Positions 27,388 to 36,241 of a stretch of DNA of 64,000 nt are shown one piece after another; position 1 is the first letter of the stretch, and each line of letters starts with the position of its first letter. The translations under genes were made by a program, and so were the position numbers. The notes under the pieces are model-generated. The model was not told the DNA's origin. It ran no database searches and was given only the letters and a program-made list of their open reading frames with translations. Source of the stretch: Solibacillus daqui (lineage in GTDB: Bacteria; Bacillota; Bacilli; Bacillales_A; Planococcaceae); the NCBI RefSeq assembly GCF_028747805.1, contig NZ_CP114887.1, positions 1,667,501 to 1,731,500 of the forward strand, given 5' to 3'.

Positions 27388-27413
27388 GAGGCGGTAGCAG
27401 TAGCTTCCGCCTC
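27388..27413 (+). terminator. Intra-operon hairpin after the binding-protein gene
   Basis: gaggcggtagc / gcttccgcctc with loop agta, one mismatch, in the 79-base gap between binding protein and first permease. No T-run follows. It probably stabilises the 3' end of the binding-protein mRNA or gives partial termination, as is usual where the binding protein is needed in excess. Confidence 0.55.
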
Positions 27414-27450
27414 TTACATACACAGCTAGTAAACAAGGGGGGGATTATCG

Positions 27451-28374
27451 GTGCTTAAGTTTATTTCTCGAAGATTGGTAGAGGTTATTCCAATTTTAAT
27501 TGTTGTGTCTATTGTGACATTTTTATTTATTCATTTAATTCCTGGGGATCCGGCACGTTTAGTAGCTGGAAAGGATGCCACGCTTGAAGAAGTAGAAAAT
27601 GTTCGACAAGAATTAGGCTTGAACGAACCAATTATTACACAATATTTCGACTTTATGAAGAACATGGTTACGGGCAATCTTGGCACATCTTTAACGACGG
27701 GCTTACCTGTAATTGACATGTTTAAAACAAGATTTATGCCGTCTGTTTATTTAACATTTTTCGCAATGATTTGGGCAACGATATTTGGGTTGTTAATCGG
27801 TGTATTAACGGCTGTATTTAAAAATAAATGGCCTGATTATTTGGGGATGATTGTAGCTGTATCCGGTATTTCTATTCCAGGGTTCTGGTTAGGGTTATTA
27901 TTAATTCAATTTTTCTCAGTGCAGTTAGGTTGGCTACCGACTGGTGGAATCGACAGCCTAAAGAGCTATATTTTACCCTCGATTACATTGGGTGCAGGTA
28001 TTATGTCTATGATTGCCCGTTTTACTAGGTCTTCATTATTAGAAACATTACAAGCGGATTATATTCGAACGAGCCGTGCAAAAGGCTTATCTGAAAAAAC
28101 AGTGATTTTTGGTCATGCATTACGAAACTCTTTAATTTCCGTAGTAACGATTGCTGGTTTACAATTCGGCTTTTTATTAGGTGGTTCCGTTGTTGTTGAA
28201 ACCGTATTTAGTTTCCCAGGAATGGGACGTTTATTAATCGATTCCATCGCATTCCGTGATTATCCTGTTATCCAGTCTGCGTTATTATTATTTGCTTTGG
28301 AATTTATTTTAGTGAACTTAATTGTAGATGTACTCTACAAAGTTTTAAATCCGAAAATTCAGTTGAATTCATAA
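27451..28374 (+). CDS. ABC transporter permease, OppB/DppB type
   Basis: 307 residues, GTG start behind agggggggg. Six membrane spans with the long outer loop of OppB-type permeases after span 1; the cytoplasmic EAA motif that touches the ATPases is in the segment with ADYIRTSRAKGLSEKTVIFG (about 205-224). First of the two permease genes that form the heterodimeric channel with the next product. Confidence 0.94.
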   Translation: MLKFISRRLVEVIPILIVVSIVTFLFIHLIPGDPARLVAGKDATLEEVENVRQELGLNEPIITQYFDFMKNMVTGNLGTSLTTGLPVIDMFKTRFMPSVYLTFFAMIWATIFGLLIGVLTAVFKNKWPDYLGMIVAVSGISIPGFWLGLLLIQFFSVQLGWLPTGGIDSLKSYILPSITLGAGIMSMIARFTRSSLLETLQADYIRTSRAKGLSEKTVIFGHALRNSLISVVTIAGLQFGFLLGGSVVVETVFSFPGMGRLLIDSIAFRDYPVIQSALLLFALEFILVNLIVDVLYKVLNPKIQLNS

Positions 28375-28386
28375 GGAGGCTTACTT

Positions 28387-29280
28387 GTGTCAACTACTAT
28401 TATAGAAAATCAAGAACGCCAACAAAAGGTAATAAAATACTCACCTGTGAAAGAATTTTGGAAAAATTTCCGACAAAAAAAAGTAGCATTAATCGCAAGC
28501 AGCTTCATTTTATTATTGATAGCCATTGCTTTTATTGGGCCATATGTAGCGCCATATGACCCGTACGAACCAAATTACGATGCAATTTTAGAAGGTCCGA
28601 GCATAGCTCATTTTGCAGGGACTGACGAATATGGGCGCGATATTTTCAGTCGCCTTATTGTCGGGTCAAAAATTTCACTTCTTGTCAGCTTTAGTGCGGT
28701 ATTTTTAGGCTTAATCTTAGGGACAATTATTGGATTAATTAGTGGATTTTTCGGTGGATGGGTAGACAAAATCATTATGCGTTTTTGTGATGTATTGTTC
28801 TCATTCCCGGATTTATTATTAGCCATTGCCATCGTAGCCATTTTAGGACCAGGCATTAACAACGTAATAATTGCCGTAATGATTTTTAGTATTCCGTCCT
28901 TTGCGCGATTAGTGCGTGGGGCTACATTAAATGCAAAAGAGAATGTCTATGTAGAAGCGGCACGTTCGATGGGTGCTTCACGAACACGGATTATTTTTAA
29001 GCATATTTTTCCAGAAACAATAAGTGAGCTAATAATATTTGTAACAATGCGTGTAGGTACAGCTATTTTAGCAGCATCAAGTTTAAGCTTTTTAGGTTTA
29101 GGCGCAAGCCCTGAAACACCTGAATGGGGTGTGATGCTAAGTAGTGGGCGAGATTATTTAGGAACGAATACTCATCTTGTCTTAATGCCGGGAATTGCCA
29201 TCTTTATAACTGTTTTGGCATTTAACTTAATAGGTGATGGCCTACGTGATGTACTAGATCCTAAAACAAAGAATAGTTAA
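28387..29280 (+). CDS. ABC transporter permease, OppC/DppC type
   Basis: 297 residues, GTG start 7 bases behind aaggagg and 12 bases after the upstream permease. N-terminal OppC_N segment, then six spans; EAA motif is EAARSMGASRTRIIFKHIFP at about 186-205. Typical FAGTDEYGRDIFSRL precedes the second span. Partner of the OppB-like permease in the channel. Confidence 0.94.
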   Translation: MSTTIIENQERQQKVIKYSPVKEFWKNFRQKKVALIASSFILLLIAIAFIGPYVAPYDPYEPNYDAILEGPSIAHFAGTDEYGRDIFSRLIVGSKISLLVSFSAVFLGLILGTIIGLISGFFGGWVDKIIMRFCDVLFSFPDLLLAIAIVAILGPGINNVIIAVMIFSIPSFARLVRGATLNAKENVYVEAARSMGASRTRIIFKHIFPETISELIIFVTMRVGTAILAASSLSFLGLGASPETPEWGVMLSSGRDYLGTNTHLVLMPGIAIFITVLAFNLIGDGLRDVLDPKTKNS

Positions 29281-29292
29281 AGGAGGATGCAA

Positions 29293-30279
29293 ATGGCACA
29301 ATCTTTATTAGAAGTTCAACAATTAGAGACATCCTTTCAACGTGATAAACAACAAATCAAAATCTTACGTGGTGTCAATTTTTCGATTCGAAAAGGTGAA
29401 GTGCTTGGCTTAGTAGGCGAATCGGGTAGCGGAAAAAGCATTACATCCTTATCAATTATGCGCCTATTTCATGGTACAACCGGAAAGATAAACAAAGGCT
29501 CGATAAAATTTGACGGTCAAGAACTTACTACCTTATCAGAAAAGGAAATGCGAAAACTTCGTGGGAAAAATTTATCAATGATATTTCAGGAGCCGATGAC
29601 GTCATTAAACCCTGTTATGAAAATTGGTAGACAACTAACAGAAGTCATTCAATTGCATTTAGGACTAAGCAAAAAGGAAAGTGAGCTCCATGCGATTGAT
29701 ATGCTTAAAAAAGTGGGTATTGGGCGTGCAGAGGAAATAATGAATGAGCACCCTCACCAATTATCAGGGGGGATGAGGCAGCGTGTAATGATTGCCATTG
29801 CAATGGCATGTCATCCAAGCTTGCTAATTGCCGATGAACCAACAACGGCTCTTGACGTAACGATACAGGCACAGATATTGCAGTTAATGCGAAATTTAAA
29901 GGATGAAAATGAAACTGCCATATTATTAATCACGCATGATTTAGGTATTGTTGCTGAAATGTGTGACCGTGTAGTTGTCATGTATGCAGGTGAAGTTGTA
30001 GAAGAAGCAAGTGTATTTGAGCTTTTTGCTAATCCAAAGCATCCGTACACACAAGGGCTCATTGCATCTGTGCCAAAGCTAGGAGAGAAAAAGGAAGAAT
30101 TAGATTCCATTAAAGGCCAGGTTCCATCACCGATGAATATGCCAATGGGCTGTAAATTTGCACCACGCTGTGACAAGTCAATTGAAAAATGCTTAAAACA
30201 TGAGCCCCCCGTGTATAGCGTAGGCAGCGATGCGAAGTGTGCATGCTGGCTCTATGAACCAAAGGATGTGAATGGTTAA
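29293..30279 (+). CDS. ABC transporter ATPase, OppD/DppD type
   Basis: 328 residues from ATG 29293; an in-frame ATG at 29287 abuts aggagg and is too close to use. Walker A GESGSGKS, Q-loop FQEPMTSLNP, signature LSGGMRQRV, Walker B LLIADEPTTALD and H-loop THDLG are intact. The C-terminal oligopeptide/dipeptide domain has the four-Cys cluster (CKFAPRCDKSIEKC) seen in Opp/Dpp ATPases, probably an iron-sulfur site. Confidence 0.94.
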   Translation: MAQSLLEVQQLETSFQRDKQQIKILRGVNFSIRKGEVLGLVGESGSGKSITSLSIMRLFHGTTGKINKGSIKFDGQELTTLSEKEMRKLRGKNLSMIFQEPMTSLNPVMKIGRQLTEVIQLHLGLSKKESELHAIDMLKKVGIGRAEEIMNEHPHQLSGGMRQRVMIAIAMACHPSLLIADEPTTALDVTIQAQILQLMRNLKDENETAILLITHDLGIVAEMCDRVVVMYAGEVVEEASVFELFANPKHPYTQGLIASVPKLGEKKEELDSIKGQVPSPMNMPMGCKFAPRCDKSIEKCLKHEPPVYSVGSDAKCACWLYEPKDVNG

Positions 30280-31267
30280 TATGACGAATATTATTTCAGT
30301 TCAAAGTTTGAAAAAGCAGTTTCAAGTGGCAGGGGGATTATTTGAAAAGAAGGAATTCGTCAATGCTGTATTAGATGTATCCTTTGATATTAAGGAAGGG
30401 GAAACGTTTAGTTTAGTAGGCGAGAGTGGGTGCGGTAAATCCACGACGGGTCGACTGATTACTAGATTGATTGACCCAACAGAAGGTAAAATTTTCGTAA
30501 ACGGCAATGATATCGCCAATGCAAAATACAGTGAGCTAACACAACTACGTGAAACGGTGCAAATGATTTTCCAAGATCCGTATGCGTCATTAAATCCGCG
30601 AATGAAGGTAAAGGATTTAATTGCAGAGCCATTAGTAATTCATACGAAGCTGAATAAGCAAGAACGAGAAAAGCTGGTCTATGAAATGCTGGAAATCGTT
30701 GGGCTGAATGTAGAACAGGCAAATCGTTATGCCCATGAATTTAGTGGAGGTCAGCGTCAGCGTATCGGCATTGCACGGGCACTAATTACAAAGCCGAAAT
30801 TAATTATTGCAGATGAACCTGTTTCAGCGCTTGATGTGTCGATTCAATCACAAATATTAAATTTATTAAAGCGCTTGCAGCAAGAATATAATGTTTCCTA
30901 TTTATTTATCTCCCATGATTTAAGTGTTGTCGAACATATTAGCCATCGTGTAGGAGTAATGTATTTAGGAACAATTGTGGAACAAGGGGATAAGGAAGCG
31001 ATATTTAATAATCCACTTCATCCCTACACAAAAGCATTATTATCATCTGTTCCAATCGCAGACCCAACATTGCGCCGAGAAAAAATCATTTTAACTGGGG
31101 ATATCCCAAATCCAAAAAATCCACCACCGGGTTGTACATTCCACACGAGATGCCCATATGCGATGGATATTTGCAAAAGTAAAGTTCCGGAAATACAGCA
31201 AGTAAATTCACAGCAGGCGGTTGCTTGTCATCTAGTTAATGAACAGAAAGCACAAATTACAAACTGA
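30272..31267 (+). CDS. ABC transporter ATPase, OppF/DppF type
   Basis: 331 residues, overlapping the upstream ATPase gene by 8 bases. Walker A GESGCGKST, Q-loop FQDPYASLNPRM, signature FSGGQRQRI, Walker B LIIADEPVSALD, H-loop SHDLS, and a C-terminal Cys cluster (CTFHTRCPYAMDIC). Second ATPase of the heteromeric importer. A second ATG nine bases on (30281) is an alternative start. Confidence 0.94.
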   Translation: MVNMTNIISVQSLKKQFQVAGGLFEKKEFVNAVLDVSFDIKEGETFSLVGESGCGKSTTGRLITRLIDPTEGKIFVNGNDIANAKYSELTQLRETVQMIFQDPYASLNPRMKVKDLIAEPLVIHTKLNKQEREKLVYEMLEIVGLNVEQANRYAHEFSGGQRQRIGIARALITKPKLIIADEPVSALDVSIQSQILNLLKRLQQEYNVSYLFISHDLSVVEHISHRVGVMYLGTIVEQGDKEAIFNNPLHPYTKALLSSVPIADPTLRREKIILTGDIPNPKNPPPGCTFHTRCPYAMDICKSKVPEIQQVNSQQAVACHLVNEQKAQITN

Positions 31268-31279
31268 GGAGAGAGAAAT

Positions 31280-32176
31280 ATGAAAATTGGATTAAGTACT
31301 TACAGCATGGTAAAAAAAATGCGCTCAGGAGAAATGAACGTAATCGATGTTCTACATTGGGTGAAGGAAAATGGCGGAGAGCATGTTGAATTAGTGCCAT
31401 ATGAATTTACAGTAGTTGATAACTATGAATTAGCAGAGCAAATTAAAGATACAGCTGCAGAGCTAGGTTTAGAACTATCAGGCTATTCATTACCAGCTAA
31501 CTTTGTACATGATACAGAGGAAGCGTTACTTGAAGAAGTAGAACGTTTAAAGAAACATATCGATGTTATTAATTTCATGGGCATTAAAGTACTGCGCCAT
31601 GATGTGACGTTGTTTACAATTCCTAAAGAAGATACATCCATTCATTTTTACAATAAGCATTTTGATAAAATGGTACGCGGTAGCCAATTGCTGGCTGATT
31701 ATGCGAAGCAATTTGGCATTACAACGACAATTGAAAACCATGGCTTCAATGTGCAAACAAGCGACCGTGTGCAATCATTGATCCACGCAGTCAATCGCGA
31801 TAATTTCAAAACAACGCTTGATGTAGGAAATTTCCTATGCATTGATGAAGAACCGTTAGTAGGTGTACAGAAAAACATACCGTATGCAGCACGCGTGCAT
31901 TTTAAAGATTTTTACATCCGCCCATATTATGAAAATCCAGGTGGTGGCGAATGGTTCCATACTGTACAAGATAACTATATTCGCGGCGCAATTATCGGTC
32001 ATGGGGATATCAAAATGCGTGAAGTGATTAAAATTGTAAAAGGTTCAGGCTACGATGGGTATTTAACAGTTGAATTTGAAGGAATGGAAGATTGCGCGCT
32101 AGGTTCAAAACTTGGCATGGAAAACTTAAAGCGTTTATGGAATGAATGTGTAATTGCGGAGGAAGTGAAGGCATGA
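31280..32176 (+). CDS. Sugar isomerase/epimerase-like TIM-barrel protein (first)
   Basis: 298 residues, AP_endonuc_2/xylose-isomerase-like TIM barrel (PF01261 type). The metal-ligand positions of the fold are visible in order: Glu in TIENHG, Asp in TLDVGN, His in VHFKDF, Glu in TVEFEG. Members isomerise or epimerise sugars, dehydrate inosose, or cleave 3-keto-glycosides. It lies 13 bases after the importer and overlaps the next dehydrogenase gene by 4 bases (ATGA), so it is part of one operon. Specific substrate unknown. Confidence 0.85.
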   Translation: MKIGLSTYSMVKKMRSGEMNVIDVLHWVKENGGEHVELVPYEFTVVDNYELAEQIKDTAAELGLELSGYSLPANFVHDTEEALLEEVERLKKHIDVINFMGIKVLRHDVTLFTIPKEDTSIHFYNKHFDKMVRGSQLLADYAKQFGITTTIENHGFNVQTSDRVQSLIHAVNRDNFKTTLDVGNFLCIDEEPLVGVQKNIPYAARVHFKDFYIRPYYENPGGGEWFHTVQDNYIRGAIIGHGDIKMREVIKIVKGSGYDGYLTVEFEGMEDCALGSKLGMENLKRLWNECVIAEEVKA

Positions 32177-33249
32177 GTAAATTAAAAGTTGCAGTAATCG
32201 GTACGGGTTCGATTTCAGATTTTCATTTAGGGTCTTATGAAAAAAACGAAGACGCTGAACTATTCGGTGTTTACGATGTATCCGTTGAACGAGCAAAAGA
32301 AAAGGCACAGCAATTCGGTGCAACAAAAGTTTATGAGAGTTTAGATGAATTGTTTTCAGATGAAGCACTTCAAGCAGTTAGCATTTGTACATGGAATAAT
32401 ACGCATGCAAACTTGGCCATTCGCGCGTTAGAAAGCGGTCTCCATGTGTTAGTCGAAAAGCCACTCTCGATGACATATGCCGAAAGCTTAGAAATTCAAG
32501 CGGCTGCGCAAAAGGCACAAAAAGTATTCCAAGTTGGCTATGTACGTCGATTTGCAACAAATACAAAAGTGTTGAAGCAATTTGTTGATGCGGGAAGACT
32601 TGGAGAAATTTATTATGCAAAAGCAACTTGTACACGACGTTTAGGTAATCCGGGTGGCTGGTTTGCCGATGTCGAAAAATCGGGTGGCGGACCGTTAATC
32701 GATTTAGGTGTCCATATTATTGATATTTGTTGGTACTTAATGGGGAAACCAAAAGTAGCAAAAGTTTCTGGCAACACGTATAAAAATTTAGGTAACCGAA
32801 GCAATGTCAAAAATCTTTCGTTTTATAAGACAGCGGATTATGATGCCTCAAAAAATTCAGTTGAGGATTTGGCGAATGCCATCATTACGTTTGAAAATGG
32901 TGCATCGTTAATGGTCGATGTTTCCTATACATTGCATGCAACGCAAAATGAACTTAGTGTGAAATTATTCGGTACAAAAGGTGGAGCCGAGCTAGAGCCA
33001 GAGTTAAAGATTGTTGCGGAAGAATTCGATACAATATTAAATGTTCATCCACAAATCGATTATTTATCGTTTGACTTTAACGCGGCATTCCAAAGTGAGA
33101 TAGATAGCTTTGTTAACGCAATATTAGAGAACAAACCTTCTGAAGCACCGGTGGAAGATGGAGTAGAAATTATGAAAATTCTTGAAGGCATCTACACTTC
33201 AGCACAAACAGGGAGGGAAGTATATTATGAGCTTGAAACTTCAAAATAA
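32173..33249 (+). CDS. Gfo/Idh/MocA-family oxidoreductase
   Basis: 358 residues from ATG 32173, which overlaps the preceding stop (ATGA) and has gaggaagtgaag upstream; an in-frame ATG at 32146 is inside the previous gene and less likely. N-terminal Rossmann domain with VAVIGTGSISDFHLG, catalytic-lysine motif VEKPLSM near residue 97, and GGGPLIDLGVHIIDI near 180 supplying the active-site Asp and His. It would oxidise a hydroxyl of a sugar or cyclitol with NAD(P). Flanked on both sides by TIM-barrel isomerases. Confidence 0.92.
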   Translation: MSKLKVAVIGTGSISDFHLGSYEKNEDAELFGVYDVSVERAKEKAQQFGATKVYESLDELFSDEALQAVSICTWNNTHANLAIRALESGLHVLVEKPLSMTYAESLEIQAAAQKAQKVFQVGYVRRFATNTKVLKQFVDAGRLGEIYYAKATCTRRLGNPGGWFADVEKSGGGPLIDLGVHIIDICWYLMGKPKVAKVSGNTYKNLGNRSNVKNLSFYKTADYDASKNSVEDLANAIITFENGASLMVDVSYTLHATQNELSVKLFGTKGGAELEPELKIVAEEFDTILNVHPQIDYLSFDFNAAFQSEIDSFVNAILENKPSEAPVEDGVEIMKILEGIYTSAQTGREVYYELETSK

Positions 33250-34111
33250 AATCGGTGTCATTGTTGATAGCTTACAACTCCCTCTAAAAGAAGGTTTACA
33301 AGCTGCAAAAGAAATGGGTGCGGATGGTGTTCAAATTTATGCAGTAAGTGGTGACTTAGATCCAGATGTAATGAACGAAGCAGCGCGACTTGAATTAAAA
33401 GCCTATATCGATTCACTAGAATTAGAAATTTCTGCACTATGTGGTGATTTAGGTGGTCATGGTTTTCAAGATGCAGAAGCTAATCCAGAAAAAATTCGTA
33501 AATCGAAAAAAATATTAGATCTAGCAATTGATTTGGGAACAACAATTGTCACAACGCATATCGGGATCATTCCAGAAGATGAAAATGACCCAATTTATGC
33601 AACAATGTTAGCGGCCTGTGAAGAATTAGGAACATACGCAAACGAAAAAGGGGCTTATTTTGCAATTGAAACAGGTCCAGAAACAGCGCAAACATTGAAA
33701 AAGTTTTTAGATAAGCTATCGACAAAGGGCGTATCGGTAAACTTTGACCCTGCCAACATGGTTATGGTAACAAAGGATGACCCAGTTGCAGGCGTGAAAT
33801 TATTAAAGGATTATATTGTGCATACTCATGTCAAAGATGGCATTCAACTAAAGCCAACGAACCCAAAAGATGTATACGGCTATTTGCATAATGATGTCGA
33901 AACATCTCATGAAAATATAGCAGAAATGGTAGCAAACGGTGACTTTTTTAGAGAACTACCATTAGGCCAAGGTGATGTGGATTTTCAAAAATATTTTGCG
34001 ATGCTAGAGGAAATCGGATATACAGGGTATTTAACAATCGAACGAGAAGTGAAAAATAACCCTATACAGGACATTTCGGAGGCAGTAAAATTTATACAGA
34101 TGTATAAATAA
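33227..34111 (+). CDS. Sugar isomerase/epimerase-like TIM-barrel protein (second)
   Basis: 294 residues from ATG 33227, chosen for agggaggg just upstream; it overlaps the dehydrogenase gene by 23 bases. Metal-ligand motifs are AIETGPE, NFDPANM, HTHVKDG and TIEREV, so the site looks intact. It is only distantly similar to the first isomerase, so the two should do different steps. The trio isomerase-dehydrogenase-isomerase is a coherent enzyme set. Confidence 0.85.
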   Translation: MSLKLQNKIGVIVDSLQLPLKEGLQAAKEMGADGVQIYAVSGDLDPDVMNEAARLELKAYIDSLELEISALCGDLGGHGFQDAEANPEKIRKSKKILDLAIDLGTTIVTTHIGIIPEDENDPIYATMLAACEELGTYANEKGAYFAIETGPETAQTLKKFLDKLSTKGVSVNFDPANMVMVTKDDPVAGVKLLKDYIVHTHVKDGIQLKPTNPKDVYGYLHNDVETSHENIAEMVANGDFFRELPLGQGDVDFQKYFAMLEEIGYTGYLTIEREVKNNPIQDISEAVKFIQMYK

Positions 34112-34126
34112 AGAGGTGACGCAACA

Positions 34127-35284
34127 ATGTTCAAGCATGATCAAGTACAAATGAAAAAACAAAATCGAAAAATTGTACTTGATAGAATTCGAAATCATGA
34201 ACCGATTTCTCGAATTCAACTAGCCAAAATAACGAAAATGAGTCCAACAACAATTACGCGTATTGTCCAAGAGCTAATTGAGGAAGATTATATTATCGAA
34301 GCAATGAGTGAAGAAACTGCAATTGGCAGAAGACCGACGTTAATCAATGTTAACCCAGAAGCTCGGTACTCAATCGGTGTAGAAATAGACCGTTCAAAGT
34401 TACGAATTGGTTTATTAAACTTCATTTGTGAACTGGTAGATTTTGTTGAAATTCCATTAATGCGTAGTGAAAGCTATGAATTGATTATTGAAAATTTAGT
34501 TCTAGAAATTCAAAAACTTATTTTGAACAATCAAATCTCTCAAGAACGTTTACTCGGAATTGGTATTGGTATACCGGGGCGAATCGATCAGGAGCGCGGT
34601 ATTGTAATCATTTCAGAACAATTTAATTGGAAGAATAAGCATGTTAGGGACGATTTGGCACAGCATTTTCAATGTACAATTGCAATCGACAACGAATTAA
34701 AAATGCAAATATTTGCGGAATCCGGTAAGATATATAAGCCAATTCAAAGAAACAGTATATTAATTGGGGTCGGAAGTGGTATTGGTGCAGCGATTATTTT
34801 AAATGGAGAAATTTACCGAGGAATAAAAAATAACGCCGGTGAAATTAGCCATTTAACAATTAATCCGTTTGGCGAACAATGTAGCTGTGGCAATCGTGGC
34901 TGTTTATCGAATTATACGCGCGAAACTACATTACAACAATTTATTCCAGAAGCACAAAGGTCTGAATACAACACACTTGAAAAAATTGTGGAGGGAATAC
35001 ATGCAAACGAAGAGTGGTCGATTCCACTCATCGATCATATTGCCACGTATTTAGCGATTACAATCAATAACTTAATCTGTATCTATGAGCCAGACGAGGT
35101 CATTGTAACCGGTGAAGCATTAGAAAAAAATATTAAAATACAAAACGTCGTGCTTGATAAATGCGAAAAGCACATATGGCGTGAAATAGGAACAGAAATT
35201 CAAATTAAATTTTCCGAATTAAATGAAACTGGCGTCGTAAAAGGGGCAGCCATGTTTGTACAAAAGGTTGAAATGGAAATTTAA
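34127..35284 (+). CDS. ROK-family transcriptional repressor (NagC/XylR type)
   Basis: 385 residues. The N-terminal winged helix (about 12-70, ISRIQLAKITKMSPTTITRI as recognition region) is followed by a ROK sugar-binding domain with the zinc motif CSCGNRGCLSNY at about 253-264 and GVGSGIGAAIILNG. As an HTH-bearing ROK protein it should be a regulator, not a kinase, and probably represses the importer/isomerase operon of which it is the last gene. Start behind agaggtgac. Inducer unknown. Confidence 0.9.
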   Translation: MFKHDQVQMKKQNRKIVLDRIRNHEPISRIQLAKITKMSPTTITRIVQELIEEDYIIEAMSEETAIGRRPTLINVNPEARYSIGVEIDRSKLRIGLLNFICELVDFVEIPLMRSESYELIIENLVLEIQKLILNNQISQERLLGIGIGIPGRIDQERGIVIISEQFNWKNKHVRDDLAQHFQCTIAIDNELKMQIFAESGKIYKPIQRNSILIGVGSGIGAAIILNGEIYRGIKNNAGEISHLTINPFGEQCSCGNRGCLSNYTRETTLQQFIPEAQRSEYNTLEKIVEGIHANEEWSIPLIDHIATYLAITINNLICIYEPDEVIVTGEALEKNIKIQNVVLDKCEKHIWREIGTEIQIKFSELNETGVVKGAAMFVQKVEMEI

Positions 35285-35610
35285 TTTAACATTTTAGCCA
35301 TTTATCTATTATTGGATAAATGGCTTTTTTTTTATTGCCCATAACTATAGTTGAAAGTATTTGAATACTGTTCAGTTGCCTAATTTACTCTTACCAGATT
35401 AGGTGTATATACTACGGTAATATGTCTTGGTATATTCGCTCACCTTTGTTTACAGATTTCCATTGATACATTTTCTACTAAACAAACCACAAATTTTTAT
35501 TTTTTATAAAAACATGAGTAATAAGACTAGAGTATGTAACAAAGTACTGCATACTATGAAAATATAATCTGCAGATTATGAACCTTTACTTTTGAGGAGG
35601 TGAATTTAAC
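35285..35610. other. Intergenic region after the ROK gene
   Basis: Apart from the terminator at 35296-35334, about 275 bases before the next gene hold no recognisable coding frame. It must contain the promoter of the isolated 113-residue gene; I could not pick a convincing -35/-10 pair. Confidence 0.4.
35296..35334 (+). terminator. Terminator of the importer-isomerase-ROK operon
   Basis: agccatttatc / ggataaatggct stem followed by ttttttttt. Confidence 0.9.
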
Positions 35611-35952
35611 ATGCCTTTAACTACTGGTCCAATTGAAAATCAAGGAAATCAACCAGCTAATGCGACTAACGTTCGTATCAAAGTTCTCAATCTCACTGGA
35701 GGGTTGCTTACTGGAGTAGTCCGAGTTTTTAGACTTAACGGAACAAGACAACTAGTATCTACAACACCATTTGCTGCAAATGCAAATGCTTCTACTTTTG
35801 TAACTCCGGGTGTAGGAGGCGCATTTCAATATGAAGTTGAAATTGTTCCGAACCAAACTGGCGGATTATATAGCGTTTACGGTCGAACAGCTTCAGGAGT
35901 TATTATTGAAGCCCAACGGTTTGTGCACTCAGAATTAACACCGATTCTTTAA
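35611..35952 (+). CDS. 113-residue beta-rich protein of unknown function
   Basis: Start ATG behind tgaggaggtg, one of the best ribosome sites in the window. The protein is Thr/Val/Gly-rich with alternating hydrophobic residues, suggesting a small beta-sandwich, and has Asn/Ala-rich runs (AANANASTF). No signal peptide, no Cys, no Trp. I do not recognise a family. It has its own promoter region and terminator, so is a stand-alone gene. Composition would suit a spore-surface or structural protein, but that is a guess. Confidence 0.65.
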   Translation: MPLTTGPIENQGNQPANATNVRIKVLNLTGGLLTGVVRVFRLNGTRQLVSTTPFAANANASTFVTPGVGGAFQYEVEIVPNQTGGLYSVYGRTASGVIIEAQRFVHSELTPIL

Positions 35953-35985
35953 TTTTTTATAGATTTTAACAGTTAAAATCTTGAA

Positions 35986-36014
35986 AGCCTTATACTCAAG
36001 TATAAGGCTTTTCG
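35986..36014 (+). terminator. Terminator of the 113-residue protein gene
   Basis: agccttatact / agtataaggct stem with tttcgttt after it. Confidence 0.8.
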
Positions 36015-36147
36015 TTTATAACGAATCCCCCTACCGTGCAATTTACATACCGGCAATTTCTTCGACTGTAGTATTTCTTAAACGTGTAACAACGCGAATT
36101 ACATCACAAAACGCCTGATAAAATAGAATGATTGCTAATAACAAAAA

Positions 36148-36179
36148 AATCCCCTTCTCTAATTTTTAGAAGGGGATTT
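36148..36179 (-). terminator. Terminator of the MsmX-type ATPase gene
   Basis: 12-bp perfect stem aaatccccttct / agaaggggattt; on the minus strand followed by tttttgtta. Confidence 0.9.
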
Positions 36180-36241
36180 GCTATAGAATTAAAAAAAAAA
36201 ATATTAACTTAACTGTTTATTCACAAGTTCTCTCATATTTT

